Of a DNA stretch of 64,000 nucleotides, positions 10,054 through 23,009 are shown in pieces. Source of the DNA: Senecio squalidus (Eukaryota; Streptophyta; Magnoliopsida; Asterales; Asteraceae); NCBI GenBank assembly GCA_910822075.1, contig CAJVGC010000060.1, positions 15,045,717 to 15,109,716 of the forward strand, given 5' to 3'. The position numbers and the translations under genes are program-made. Positions within the stretch are counted from its first letter, which is position 1, and each line of letters opens with the position of its first letter. The notes under the pieces were generated by a model. That model did not search any database, was not told the origin of the DNA, and worked only from the letters and a program-made list of their open reading frames with translations.

Positions 10054-11331
10054 CATATTCTATTCTCTATATCTATCATTGATTACACTTATTCCAGAAA
10101 AAAAAAAAAAAAAAAACTCCATTAATGCTCTCTGAAAAGTGATTATTTATTTTGAATTAAACTACCATTTTTTCTAAGGTAATACTATTAAATACCATTT
10201 TTATATTTTTTTTGAGATAATTATATGTTTTTAAATTCATATTTGTGTTCATATAAAAATATATTTGTTTCTCTCTAACCAAATCTTCTATATAATTGTC
10301 AGGAAATTGGTTTATTTCCCAGGAAAATTTTGGGCTTTGCTCACAGACTGTGTAGATGAGTAAGAAATTATATTTTTTATTTTGGTATTAAATTAAATTG
10401 TTTCTATAAATTCTAACACAATTGTAATATTTCTCTAGGATCTTCCTGATTTGCTCCTGGAAAGTGGTTAAGGTAAATCATCGAACTATATATATTTGAG
10501 AAAAAATGATATTGTTGTTGCAAGCTTAACATGTATATGTAATATTTGTGGTATTAAAATTAGTGCAATCAACAACCGGCTAATTGGCAATGCGGATATT
10601 ATGTGCCCAACTAGATGTATTCTATAGTAAGTCAATATCATGATGTTGCTCTATAGTAAGAATATATAAGCTTTATTCTTTTTTTTTATGTACTTTTTCT
10701 TATATATTTGTTAGTTAGGTAATGATTTCTTATATATATATATATATATATATATCATTTATATTTTTTTTACATATAGATCTCTTAGGATGAACGTGCG
10801 TTATCTAAAACGGATATAGAAGATATAATTGAAAAGTGGCATATATTTTGTTCTTTTTAATCAGGTATATTCTCGTTACAACTAAACTTCCTTCTATGTT
10901 TACATTAGAGTTTTAGAAAGTCCCTCTATATGTCGTAAAAAGACTTCTATAATTCACTTTGGTCTTCGTAATACATTCATCTTTAGACTTTTGAAGACTA
11001 ACAATGTTTATGTTGATCTTAATGTCTTTTAGGGACAAAGGAAACTCGAAGAGCCATGTTGGACAAGAAATTATAAGTTTTTGGATCTATTAGTTTTTGG
11101 CATTTGAGATTCATATCAAGTAGTTAGTTTTATTTACTTTTGTTGAATATTATGTACTAAATACGATTGGATTATGGTTTTGTATGTATCCGAACGTGTG
11201 TTAATACTTTGAATATCTTCATAATATATTTTCGTTTCAATAATAGCACTGAAATTTTTGTTTGGTTATAAATTCCAGATTAATGTAATCTATGATTTTA
11301 AAATTAGATTTAAGATTTTGGAATTTATGTG
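10054..11331. other. AT-rich DNA, possibly the body of a decayed CACTA element
   Basis: Holds a poly-A run (10096-10114), a short TA microsatellite (10733-10756) and no ORF with recognisable motifs. Because a CACTA right end lies at 11552, this may be its decayed interior. No CACTA left end was found. Confidence 0.3.
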
Positions 11332-11552
11332 ACACACGTCTAAAAAGAAAATATTAAGACCTGCTAAAAGAGGTCTAAAAGAAAATATCAAAGGTCTAAA
11401 AAGAATATGAATATCATTTTAAATAGGTCTAAAAGACATATTAACCGGTCTAAATGATATTCAAACGTGCTCAAAAAAATTAATAACAGGTCTAATTGAT
11501 CATATCAAGACCGGTTAGAGAACCAGTCTACATAATACTTTTTGTAGTAGTG
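11332..11552. mobile_element. CACTA transposon right terminus with subterminal repeats
   Basis: Ends in CTTTTTGTAGTAGTG, the inverse of the CACTACTACAAAAAG start of CACTA (En/Spm) elements. The preceding 200 bp hold repeated copies of GGTCTAAAAGA-like 10-mers, as expected of a transposase-binding subterminal array. The opposite end is absent. Confidence 0.6.
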
Positions 11553-11700
11553 TTGTAACATATAGTGTTCGATTATGCATTAACAATCAACATTCAACTA
11601 ATCAACTTACTCTAATATATGAGCATGCTCCAACCTTAGATTCCCGCAAACCGAATAAAACAATCTATCAATCATTAAAGTTTACTAATAATTATATCTT

Positions 11701-11911
11701 TTTTTTTTTTTTTTTTAGAACGACAATGTTAGTGATTCGGGGCCACAGTGACATCCAATTGGGCAGTATGCGACCCACGAATCTTACACCAAAGTTAGTT
11801 ACATATCTCCTAATATTCACCTAAGGAGAAAACCCTAGAGGGAGGCTCGAACCCAAGACCTCCCATAGGGGAGGACAACCTCCTACCAATGGGACAAACC
11901 CCCATTGGCCA
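11701..11911 (-). mobile_element. tRNA-derived SINE
   Basis: On the minus strand the element runs from 11911 down to a poly-A tail (poly-T at 11701-11717). It has a polymerase III B box GGTTCGAGCC about 60 bp in and an A-box-like CCCATTGGTAGGAGG before it. It is flanked by 8-bp direct repeats TATATCTT at 11693-11700 and 11912-11919. It is transcribed by pol III and moved by LINE enzymes. Length about 211 bp. Confidence 0.8.
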
Positions 11912-11974
11912 TATATCTTACCACCTACAATAATCTATCACACGATTTAATAGTCTAATTAATACAATAAATAT

Positions 11975-12552
11975 TGTCAGGATCGATATGGTTTATGTAA
12001 ATCCAACATACGTTGAATGAAGATCTTAATCTATCAAAGAAGTTTAGCAGCAGATATAAACACTTTCATATCACAAGTTTATTGATCAAAAGAATATTGT
12101 TTATAAAAGTAAAAGAACAATAACGAATATCAAATTGTAGCCTCAATATATTAATCTTAATGAATGATCAATATACGTGTTTTTTCTTAATACAAGGATC
12201 TATGTATATATAGACCTGGAGGCTAACCTAGCTAATCTAGGAAACGACTTTACAATCACAATTGTATTATAACTACAATCACAGTTGCATTATAACTACA
12301 ATTGCTACAAATAAGGAAGAATTAATTACAAAAATAGTCAATAATTATCTAAATTGCACATGCAGTAGTAACAGGAGACGGACAGTAGTAACTGTCTTCA
12401 GCAGTAGTAACCATCAGTCTTCAGCAGCATTAACCAGTTACATGCAGTAGTAACTGGAATACATGTGGCATTAACTTGGCAGTAGTTTGGGCAGTAGTAA
12501 TGAGCAGTATTAATGAAATTAAACTTATTTAACAAATAGTGTAATCACAACA
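11975..12552 (-). repeat. 3' LTR of copia element 2
   Basis: In the element's orientation it starts TGTTGTGATTACAC (12552 downward) just after the purine tract and ends CCTGACA (11975), the same last seven bases as in the copia LTRs at 20728 and 33488. It contains at least six GCAGTAGTAAC-like motifs between 12361 and 12510. The flanking target duplication cannot be checked because the other end is missing. Confidence 0.7.
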
Positions 12553-12566
12553 ATCTCCCCCTAAAC
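12553..12566 (-). other. Polypurine tract of copia element 2
   Basis: Minus-strand GTTTAGGGGGAGAT directly precedes the LTR start. This is the plus-strand DNA primer site of reverse transcription. Confidence 0.7.
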
Positions 12567-12609
12567 TTGAACTTTTATTATCATTTACATAATAATGATG
12601 ATTACAAAA

Positions 12610-15600
12610 CTACTCTTTAATGTTTCTCCTTTTTGCATCACTTTCTTCCTTCATCTTCAGCTGCTCTTCATTCCTTTGAAGTACCATCCTCCAGATCAAG
12701 TCATTGGCCATTTGTGAGGTTCTGAGAGCAAACAACCTTATAGTGATCATCTCATGTAGAGTGCTGAAATCCAAGTTATACTTCCTTTCAACTAAGTAAA
12801 ACCTGATCACACCATGTCTTCTTATATAGAATGTACTCCACTTCTTTCATACATATACCACCTCATAATTGGATTATGTCCTCCTCCTCTATTAAATACA
12901 CTACTAACCATTTCAATATCAGGAGCAAACATTCTATTGAGCCAATGAAGTGCAAGATCTGTGCCAGAACATGAACCTCTGTTCTGTGAGTATTTTCTAA
13001 CTCCAATTTCATACAGCCTCACAACATCTTATCTTGAAAATAACTCTCTCCTTCTCCTCCCTTTCAATTCTATCAAACTCTCTTCTTTGAAGTTCTTCAT
13101 TCACCTCCCTTGCAATTGCAGGATCTCTAGGCACATCTACTGTTTCAGAAGCCAACGGCAAGGCAAAAAGCTCATCCAACTTGATCTTCTTATCTGCTTC
13201 TGTTGTCTTTCTATCTTCCTCAATCAACACACCTTTACCTTTGTCCTTTACTGCAGAGTCAGTTGGGTTCACCCTTCTGCCTCCAATATAATGAGTCACA
13301 TGTATATTGATTTGTCTAGTGTCAGGAGGAATGATAGGAGTCACACCATATCTTGCTGTTAGATCTAGGACATAATCCTCACCCTCCACTATCCTTGACC
13401 CCTGCTCATCAGTAGGAATAGTTACCCCTTTTTGTTTGGGTCTCTTGGCTTTTTTTTCCTTCCTCTTTTGAATGATATCACTCTTGATATTCAACAATTC
13501 CTCAGCAAGAGTTCTTTCTTCTAATGAAGGTTCTTCAACACTAGGAACAACAGTAGAAATGGTGGTTGTGGTAGCAGCAGTAATAGTTGCAGTAGATGGA
13601 AGCACAATAGGAACGGTATCAGTTGCAGTAGGAACATGAACTGCAGTAGAAACAACTGCAGTAGGAATAGCTATAGTAGAAACAACTTCAGTAGAAACAA
13701 CTGCAGTAGGAATAACTGCAGTAGAAACAACTTCTTCATCAGCATTAATGGCAATAGTAATCCGATTATCAAGCACAGTTGTAACCATTTCATTAACTTC
13801 ATTATTAATGACTTCTACTTCCTGCTCCTCTAAACTATAGCAGTATCAATCTTCATATCCTCATGCTCCCCCTCAACCACAGTACTACCCAAATCATCAT
13901 TCTTTTCCTCATTCATGGCAGCATCAAACTCTTCTTCATTAATTTCCACTTCCCTCTCCCCCTTAACTGTAGCATGATCACTTTCATCACTACCTTCTTA
14001 TTGATCATTAATAGTAACAAAAACTACATCAGTAGCTGTAATAATAGTTTGATCACCACCTTCTTGCTCTTTATCCTTCTCCCCCTCAATACTAACTTCT
14101 TCCTCCTCATTTATTGAAATTAATACTGCAACAGAAACATATACTGCAGTACTACCTCTAGAATCATCATCATCATCAGAAGAGCTGGAGGAGACAAAGG
14201 GCAGGGGAGAAATACCAACATCCTTCATAACATGATGCTTCTTCCTAAGCTGAGAGTCAAGATGTTTCTGATTTTGTACCAACTTAAGGACCATCTTCTT
14301 GAGGACTGCCAGCTCCTCTGCCTGTTGGTCAACCTTTGTAGTGAATTTGAGGCACATTTCCATTAATTCCATATTTGAGTAATTACAACTATCCCCACCT
14401 CTTTCCTGTTGGGTACCAATAGTAGAAAGATCATAGGAAGGAACAGAAGGAGCTTCCTGCCTAGCAGAAGCATCTCCCTCCCCCGCGGTTTCTTGGAACC
14501 TGGGTCCACTCTCTAAAGCTGCCTCAAACGAAGCATCATCAGAGAGTGTTGCCAATGGTTGGGTCTTAATGCCTGTCAAAATGTCTTGTGCACCACTAGG
14601 TGATGCAACAATAGTTTGAGCCCTTCCATTATGGCCATCCCTCTCCTTAGAGACCACCTCCCTGAGCTTGGGAAATAGCTCATTGTGTTCCCATAATAAA
14701 GCCTCACCTGAAGATCGGTCGGGAAAGGTAGTTTCAACAGAGGGTTCAGAGGTAGGTTTAGACACAAGAGTAGGAGGAGTTCTCTTTGCCTTTCTTTGAA
14801 ATTGTTTAACAACAGGTGGTTGTTGGATGGGTTGAGAAGCAGATGGGTTGGTTGTTGCAGTCACAGGAGGAGTGACAGTAGCAACTGGTGTTGTACTTAC
14901 AGGTGGAACTGTAGAGGTACTCACAGTAGAAACAGGGGAAGGTGTGGGTTGAGACAAAGGTTGAGCACCCTGTCTATCACCTGAAGTAGAAGTTACCCCC
15001 ATCATTGTAGAGAACAATGGGGTAACATGATCAGAAGAACCTTTATTTACTCTCTTCATGTTTGCAAAAACTTTTCTACCATGAGATTTAGCAGGAAAAA
15101 CACTTTTGGATTTTGAAAGATCATTTATCTCACGGTTTAGAAGATGTTGTAGAAATATTGGATACATCAAAAAAATTTGATCATGATGGACCAAGTTCCA
15201 CAACATTCCATCAAAGATCAGTTTTGAAAAATTGAATGATTGGTTTGTTGCAAGACAGACCATGGCAGTAGCCAAAGAACTCCCTACTTCATTCCAACCA
15301 GTTCTATTTTGAGACAGGGATTGTTGCAAAGTATGCATCAAGAATTTCCATTGAGGGGACAACAAATATTTTTGAAAAGTAGTTGTTGTTAGTTGCCCCT
15401 CATACCCCATTCTCTAAAAGTTTTCAAAAAGTTTTTGAGTGGGAAGAGTGACTATACCTTCTGCATCTTAAAGTTGAAGACGGGTTCTTAAAGATGCTTC
15501 AGACACAACGATCTTCTTGCCATATACTGTGGCTGAGATAATAGGGACATTCCCTTATGTAGAGACATCAGCAGTTCCCTAGAAATTCCTTACATGTTCT

Positions 15601-15746
15601 TCATTGATTTCTGGACAGATTGTTAAAGCATATTGTATGTAGGAATTTATCAAAAAATCTATAATCTGATGAAACTCTTGATTCTCTTTGGTTTTGGTCA
15701 GATTGGCACATACATTGTGGCCATCCATGAATTTTAGGGCTGCCAT
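12610..15746 (-). pseudogene. Extra 3' ORF of copia element 2 (ORF3), broken
   Basis: Read from an ATG at 15746 on the minus strand. The conserved N-terminal third runs to about 15150 but is cut by several stops (for instance near 15580, 15460 and 15420), most of which look like C-to-T or G-to-A changes. Then comes a long Pro/Thr/Ser-rich segment, a coiled-coil-like stretch (MELMEMCLKFTTKVDQQAEE, about 14365), an acidic run and a charged C-terminus that finishes at 12610 after frame changes near 14000 and 13010. Related proteins are widespread in aster-family copia elements, where they are sometimes mislabelled 'synaptobrevin, longin-like'. The function is unknown. It occupies the position of the env-like frame of Sirevirus elements. 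Confidence 0.65.
13590..13740 (-). repeat. Motif array inside ORF3 of copia element 2
   Basis: About nine copies of GCAGTAGAAACAA / GCAGTAGGAATA lie at roughly 18-bp spacing. They encode alternating Thr-Ala-Val-Val/Ile-Pro-Thr repeats. The same GCAGTAG core also occurs in the LTR and in the non-coding segment of this element. Confidence 0.7.
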
Positions 15747-15959
15747 TTGTGTTTGAGAAAGAATTTTGCAGTTGCAACTGATTGGAGAAAAGTTACGGTT
15801 CTAACAGTTTGGGGATTTTTGAAAATTTGAATTTTAGAACGAAACCCTTTTATAGGCCAATTGTGGCAACAAGTTGGAAATGTTGTGACTAGACGAGGGC
15901 CGTAGTTTAAAAAGTTAGGTCCAATTGTCAACTGCCACGTGTAAAAGTGAGTTGCAACT

Positions 15960-16410
15960 TGGACTCTGACTTGTCAACGCAGTAGTAACGGAGTAATTTA
16001 TTGTTTAAAAATTACCCTGCGGTACCAACCGTTGCAGTAGTAACACATAAGACAATAGTAACTAGGGAAGCAGTAGTAATGACAATACGGGCCGTACTAA
16101 CCAGTCCTGCAGTAGTAATGAAACCACGGGCAGTACTAATCAGTCAAGCAGTAGTAATGAAATTACTAATAGTACTAACCATTCCAACATTATTAACAAA
16201 ACTGTTTGCAGTATTAACTAGTCCTGAGTAGTAATGAAACTAGTGGCAATACTAATCAGTCCAGCAGTAGTAATGAAAATACTTGCGGTACTAATAATAC
16301 TTAGTCTAATATGATAATACTATTACTGTTGTAGTAGTAACATAGTGCAGAACTAAAAAGTATAGCACTAATGAACTTTGAAGGTTACTACTGTAGTACC
16401 AACGTGACTT
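15960..16410 (-). repeat. Minisatellite of GCAGTAGTAAY half-units in copia element 2
   Basis: The array alternates GCAGTAGTAATGA and GCAGTACTAATCAGTC half-units of about 19-20 bp, giving a 38-39-bp full period best seen from 16069 to 16290. It lies just upstream of ORF3, where copia element 1 has its own 61-bp tandem array. Confidence 0.75.
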
Positions 16411-17361
<951 letters not shown>

Positions 17362-18887
17362 TATTAGTTGAGAAAGTTCGGAACCGTCTGGGAGATTGGC
17401 GGAATAAATCTTTATCTATTGCAGGTAGACTTCAATTAGTCGTGTTTGTTCTTTGAGCTATGCATGTGTATTGGGCTTCGGTTTTCATTCTTCCTAGTTT
17501 TATTATCCTCAATATTGAGAAGCCACTTCGTGGGTTCTTGTGGTGTCAAGGGTTGTTAAAGCAGGGTAGAGCTAAGGTGGCATGGGCTGATGTCTGTCGT
17601 CCTAAAGCGGAGGGTGGTTTGGGTATTCGTAGTCTTGTATCTTGGAATTCTGCTTTAATGATGGTGCATATATGGAAAGTCGTTATTCGTAAGGAGTCTT
17701 TATGGGTCCAATGGGTGCATACGCATCATCTTGAGGGTCGCAGTTTTTGGGAGGTTCAAGTAAAGGCCAATGCAAGTTTTAGTTGGAGAAAGATCTTGGG
17801 GTTACGTGATGTTATTCGAATGCATGTTATCAGTAAGATTGGTGATGGTAGCATGATTTCTTCCTGGTTTGATAATTGGAGTGTTGCTGGTCCTTTAAAT
17901 AACTTTATTTCGAATCGGTACATTATGAATGCGGGCTGGACTTTTAAAAGTAAACTTGCTGATCTTTTAAATGGTAATGGTTGGTCTTGGCATGTGTTTT
18001 GGTTGCAAAAATACGCGGTGTTAAATCAAGTTCCAGTGCCAACGTTGCGCGAGTGCAGGGATTCGATCTGTTTGGTTGATAATGATGGTTCTAAGGTGCC
18101 GTTTTCTGCTGCGAGTGTGTGGGATGCAATTCGTGACCGTGTTGAGTGTGTGGATTGGAAGGAAGTTGTGTGGTTTTCTCAGAGTATTCCGCGCCATTCT
18201 TTTGTTGTGTGGTTACTCGTTTTACAAAAATTGAAGACTCAGGATCGTATCAAAGACTTGGAGAAATCGGATAAGATCAAATCTGTCAATTCTGTTTTTT
18301 GCAATCTACAACCGGATTCACATGATCATTTATTTTTTGAATGTTTTATGCAAAACAGGTTTGGCGGTTAGTTTGTGCTGCTTCGAGGATTCCGCTTCAT
18401 ATGTATAAATGATCAGATCTTATTGTGTTTTTAAAGCAGCGAGTCCAGAAAGGTAATGCTTGGGGGCGTGTTGGTCGTCTTGTTTTTGCAGCTTCAATTT
18501 ATTTTATCTGGCAAAAGAGGAATAATAGATTGTTTAAGAAAGGAACGCATAGTATCGATGTCTTGTATAAATTTATCTTTACCACGGTCCGATTGAAGCT
18601 CATGTCGCTTGGGATTGCAAACCGGTTAGAATGGAAGAATATTTCTACTATCTGGAACTTAGAAGTGGTTAAGGGGCTCGAGTAGGATGTGGCTTGGGCG
18701 TGGTTTCGGTGTTTTAATGTTTGTTTCTTTAGCTGGTTTGTGTGTTTAGTAGGTGTGCTGGGTGGGTTAGGCTTTGGTTGTGTTGGAGTTTTTCCTCCAT
18801 GTTTTTCTCTCAGATGATTCTTTTGTTTCATCTTGTTTTGTAACCTGTTTTTGTTAATATATTTTGCCGGGGAATTTCCCCTTTAGC

Positions 18888-18889
<2 letters not shown>
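17362..18889 (+). mobile_element. 5'-truncated LINE (L1 type)
   Basis: The retained part codes for the C-terminal end of a plant L1 reverse transcriptase polyprotein, followed by a 3' UTR-like stretch to about 18889. It is bounded on both sides by long TA microsatellites. The left boundary cuts into the coding region, as expected for incomplete reverse transcription. No poly-A tail is visible; the tail may be the TA tract itself. Confidence 0.8.
17364..18685 (+). pseudogene. LINE reverse transcriptase C-terminus with zf-RVT domain
   Basis: The first ~30 codons (LGDWRNKSLSIAGRLQLV) are a conserved stretch after the reverse transcriptase core. They are followed by a stop at about 17457 and a 303-codon frame (17460-18371) containing GFLWCQG, KVAWADVCRPKAEGGLGIR and a zinc-knuckle zf-RVT domain (FSAASVWDAIR, IPRHSFVVWLL, HDHLFFEC). 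A frameshift near 18370 continues into 18425-18685 (IYFIWQKRNNRLF). It is dead because of the 5' truncation, a stop and frameshifts. Confidence 0.8.

Positions 18890-18978
<89 letters not shown>
18890..18978. repeat. (TA)n microsatellite, right of the LINE
   Basis: About 89 bp of pure TA directly after the LINE 3' end. Confidence 0.95.
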
Positions 18979-18982
<4 letters not shown>

Positions 18983-20722
18983 CTTGCGACGTGCTCTCTC
19001 TAATGAAGTTTCTTCCCGTCCCTTATCATAATTACTTTTATTCGTCAGACTCACTCAAACCGAAACTAGTTCCCGATGATACGAATGTATAGTTTTTTCC
19101 CCAGAGGTTCACTCGTGATGCATCCATCTCCTCAACGTGATAAACTTGAACTCATAACATGCTTGGTACGGCTATACGACTCTTCTTCCTTGTCTTGGTA
19201 TCTACTGTCGTATACAGTCTTTTACTTATTGCCGAGGCCTCTCGGCACTCATTTTCGCATTCGATATTTCATCTTTTAGACTCGTCAGTAAACTTGTTCA
19301 ATATTTACTCTTGTCATTGACTAAGTCAAACTCATTATCTCGTTCCATGTGAATGCAACTTCATAACCGACCTAGTAGATTTCAATCCGTGTTGTATAGG
19401 AGAGTTTAATACGTAGATCACGGTCTAACCATGAGCATGGTACAGAGGTTATTTCTATTGCAAAACCTGATGCACTCTTTGAAACATATGTACATGCTTG
19501 TGATACTTTCTTCCAGTTTTGGAACATACCGATATGGAGACATTAATTCCCTTTTCGCACAAATAGTACTCTTTGGAGTGTGCACCCCCTCGTAAAGTGA
19601 TAAGCTATCCAGTTCTGAATTGTTACAATCATTTGATAAGCAATACTCTCGAAACCATGTGAGATTTTGCACATACTACTACCTTTGATACTGGTTGAGT
19701 ACCTTCATAAAGGTTAGTGCTATCAAAAGCCTTCTGGTTTTGTGAACCATTTGATTTCTGTATCAATCGATTATACGAACCGCATAACTCTGTTCTTTAT
19801 TTTTCTAAATTGAAACGGATGTTCTCTAAGACGATGTCTTCGTCAATTCTAACTTATTCTCAATTACTTTGAGAAATTGCTATCTTATTCACCATCGGTT
19901 GTAGAAGAATATTTTACTTTGATTTATACCTATCCGGTCTCAATCTGCTTGTAATTTTTGACACTTTCTTTCTTGATTTCCCAAACTTCATTATATCCGA
20001 TTCCGTATGCTTTAAGCATATCTCTCAATGGTTGTATCATCAACTTCCTTGAGCTTTATACGGCATATAGTTTTCCGAGTTAAACTCTATCTTTGAATTC
20101 TTTATCGTCGTCATTCTTCTCGAAACCTTGAAGTGACTATGGATGCGACTCCACACAGAAAGTTATAATATTTGCTACTACTATTTCCTCGCGTATGATT
20201 CGCGAAGCATGTCGGGATTACATTCTTATACGTAATGACGAGGAGAGTACCTATTATGGGTTGAAACTCAATAACTCGTACCACATTGATACCCATGTGA
20301 CCTTCATCATGTATTGAAATCTTCAACCGATATTATTCAGTGCGTTACACTTTCGACATCTCGAAATTAATTGAAAGCATATTGTGCATTAAATTACTGA
20401 TTCATTTCATCAGTCCTAAAGTCCGCTATTTTAGCATTTCATGTCCATCTCGATGCAATTTGGAGATTACTGGAGGTAAATAATACTTGAGGCAATATTT
20501 ATTCTTCATGTTAGTCACTTGAATCCGTTTGATCTATGATAAACTGTAGACGCCTCTAACATGTAAAATTTTCTGTTAGTACATTCATTTATGTTACTGA
20601 AATCATACGATGACACAAAACGTTGATACGGAACTTGTAGAATTGATTCGATTTTCGCGCTACACACACAATCACACTCATTTGGTACAAGATTCTTAAC
20701 GAATCTACTCTTATTACTTTCT
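18979..20722. other. Decayed repeat DNA, host of the copia insertion
   Basis: No intact ORF. Because the DNA on the other side of the copia insertion (33998-34859) ends in a Ty3/gypsy-like 3' junction, this may be old gypsy interior. I could not recognise protease, reverse transcriptase or integrase motifs here. Confidence 0.3.
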
Positions 20723-20727
20723 ATTCG

Positions 20728-21228
20728 TGTTGGAGCATAAAAGGATTGATGACTGAAGCTTCCATAGATCTTCATCAAAGTGTTTTGTGTTGATAATTTA
20801 GTTCGGTGAACATTGTTCATCACCCGAACTAAATCTTAGTTAGACTTTTCATGATACTTTACGTCGGTGAACTAACTATTCACCAGAGTTAAGTTTAAGT
20901 TCATAGGAACTAAATTTAAATGAATTTGTATTTATTAGTTCACCCGAAGTGTTTTTAAATAAACATAAGGGTTGATATAATGTAATAGATAGATAGTTTA
21001 GCCTATAAATAGTGGTGAAAGGAGTTCAGATGTACGAGTTTGAGTGACAAAATATTTGAAACAAAATTTCCCGCCATTTAAGTCTTTTGAATCAAAACTT
21101 CCATTACTAAATTCTTTGTGTTCAATAGTTCTTATTATGTTAGCTCATTCATTAACTTGTGATTCCGCCACCTGTTAGTGATTCTAAACATAGAGTGTTT
21201 TTGCTTTGAAGATTGATCAGACCTGACA
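20728..21228 (+). repeat. 5' LTR of copia element 1
   Basis: TGTTGGAGC...CCTGACA, 501 bp. It contains six sites of the element's GTTCACCCGAA / TTCGGGTGAAC motif; three have lost bases compared with the 3' LTR (for example TTCGGTGAAC at 20802). TATAAATAG at 21003-21011 is a likely TATA box. Confidence 0.85.
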
Positions 21229-21230
21229 AG

Positions 21231-21243
21231 TGGTATCAGAGCT
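21231..21243 (+). other. Primer binding site of copia element 1
   Basis: TGGTATCAGAGCT two bases after the LTR is complementary to the 3' end of initiator methionine tRNA, the usual primer of plant copia elements. Confidence 0.85.
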
Positions 21244-21605
21244 TGAAATCAAATCAAATTTGATTGAGCTTGTTTATCAGAAGATTGTAAGTTGCATTCA
21301 AAGTGTTTAGAAGAGTTAGTAGGATTAGAGCAGTAAGATCAACGATTATTCAGTTTTCATAAGTTTGAAATTTGGCGGTAAAAGTCGTTATTGAGGTATT
21401 TTAGTATTAATCATTAGTTTTAAGTGTGATTTTGTCTATTAGTGTGTTATGCTAAGGATTAGTTGTTGATTTCTGCAAATTTGATTGAGTTTGAATCAAT
21501 TCAGTGTTAGTTATGATATTTTTTATTCGATATTCTATATTCGAGTTATAGTTTATTCATCCGATTTAAAATTGAAATTTTTGTATTCGATATTCTGCAA
21601 TAGAA

Positions 21606-22890
21606 ATGGTTGCTCCTTTTTCGAATTATGATAATGAGACAGGTTCTGGTGGTGGACCTCCAAAATTCCTACCAGGATCTGATTTCATGATGTGGAAGCT
21701 TCGATTCCAAGGCATTTGTCTACTTCAGTGACCGGATGTTGTGGAATTCAATTGTGAATGCTCCTCATCACCTAGAGTTCAAGAGACCTGGTAGAACTTG
21801 TATGGTTCATCTTGATCCAGAGAGGTATACTGAGTTAGGTAATAAGCTGATTGATATGGATTTCAGAGAACTTGAGCTGTGATTCTAGCTCCTCCTACTG
21901 AGATTTAACATCAATTTCAAGGATTATTGCTTCTGCAGGAGCTGATGGATGCTATGGAATTGAGGTATAAAAGGAAGTCTGGAGCTAAAGGAGATCAAGA
22001 GAGATATGTTGAAAAGCTGTATGAAGGTTTTGAGTATGTAAGGGGTAAAAGTTTGTCTAATCAAATCAGTAGGTATACACTGCTTGTGAGTGATTTAAAG
22101 AGTTCTGGAGTTATATTGAAGGATAGTGATGTTGTAAGAAGCTGTTGGGAATCTCTACCTACTAGGTGTCTGTTCAAGTGATTATCATTAAGAGAACTGC
22201 AAATCTGAATGCAATGACACTGGTAGAGTTGATTGGAATTTTTCAATCATATGAAGTTGATATGCAGATTGATTAGAAGAAGCAGACTGTAAATTCTTAT
22301 GGATATGCTTCAAAAGCTCAGATTCCTGCAAATTCAACTTATTATCCTAATCAAGCCCAGCCTCAACCTCAGTCATATGCAAGCTATCATTCTGGAAGTT
22401 GTTGTCCACCAAATAAATCATCTATAGGATACAATTCACATGGTTATGGAGGATATTCTATTCAGAATGTTGAATCAAATGTCTATCATTCACCTTCAGT
22501 GAATCTGGATCTAATGACTTAGGAGACAAGGAGATTATGTATAGGGAATTTGTTGCAAGCTATGAAGCTTTTGTTGTTGGAAGCTTGAATCAGGGAGAAC
22601 TTGCAAGGGAGGATCTTGAACAACTTCATCCTGATGATCTGGAGGAAATTGATTTGAAATGGCAGAATGGTCATAGGTGAGTGTTAGAGCCAACAGATTC
22701 TTCAAGAAGACTGGAAGGAACAATTCAGGAAGGAAAATTGTGACATAATGGGTTTTGACAATTCAAAGGTCAAGTGCTTCATGAAGACTATGGACACTTT
22801 GCAAGAGAGTGCAGGGCACCTAGAAGGATGAATAACAACAATCATCATAGAAACAGCTATCAAGGAAAGATGAACAAAAGAAACTGACAG
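21606..22890 (+). pseudogene. copia gag, broken
   Basis: Starts at the ATG 21606 with a Gly/Pro-rich leader, then the gag domain typical of TNT1-like elements (residues such as KLYEGFEYVRGKSLSNQISRY at about 22015). The zinc knuckle (CxxC-HxxxxC type) is discernible near 22770-22825, spread over shifted frames (EDYGHFARECRAP). Stops at 21728, 21882, 22179 and others break it. Gag packages the element RNA. Confidence 0.7.
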
Positions 22891-23009
22891 CTGCAGAAGG
22901 AAAGAATGGAAAGGATCAAGCAGGCACTAGTAGAAAGGCTTTGATCACTTTTGGAGAGTGGGATGAGGTGCAATAAGAAGACTTCAAGAACAAGCAATTA
23001 TCAGTTCTC

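Larger units (their letters stand above)
11975..16410 (-). mobile_element. Ty1/copia element 2, 3' half (minus strand)
   Basis: Comprises a 3' LTR (11975-12552), a polypurine tract, an extra reading frame downstream of where RNase H would be, and a motif-rich non-coding segment up to about 16.4 kb. No gag, integrase, reverse transcriptase or 5' LTR is seen, so the element is truncated on its 5' side. It has the same gene order as the complete copia element at 20728-33992 but a different sequence, so it is a related family rather than a copy. Confidence 0.7.

Noticed and set aside
11830..11911. A tRNA gene
   Set aside because: It has a B-box-like sequence but no cloverleaf or acceptor stem; the poly-A tail and the 8-bp duplications identify a SINE.
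12961..14117. Plus-strand ORFs with Asn/Ser repeats
   Set aside because: They are antisense to ORF3 of copia element 2 and have no independent support.
12610..15746. Host gene for a synaptobrevin or longin protein
   Set aside because: Such labels exist for similar sequences, but its position between a copia LTR and the motif-rich segment and the lack of any longin or SNARE feature show it is transposon-derived.
15960..16410. CRISPR-like array
   Set aside because: Repeats are degenerate, half-units are only ~19 bp and there are no unique spacers of constant length; it is a minisatellite within a plant retrotransposon.
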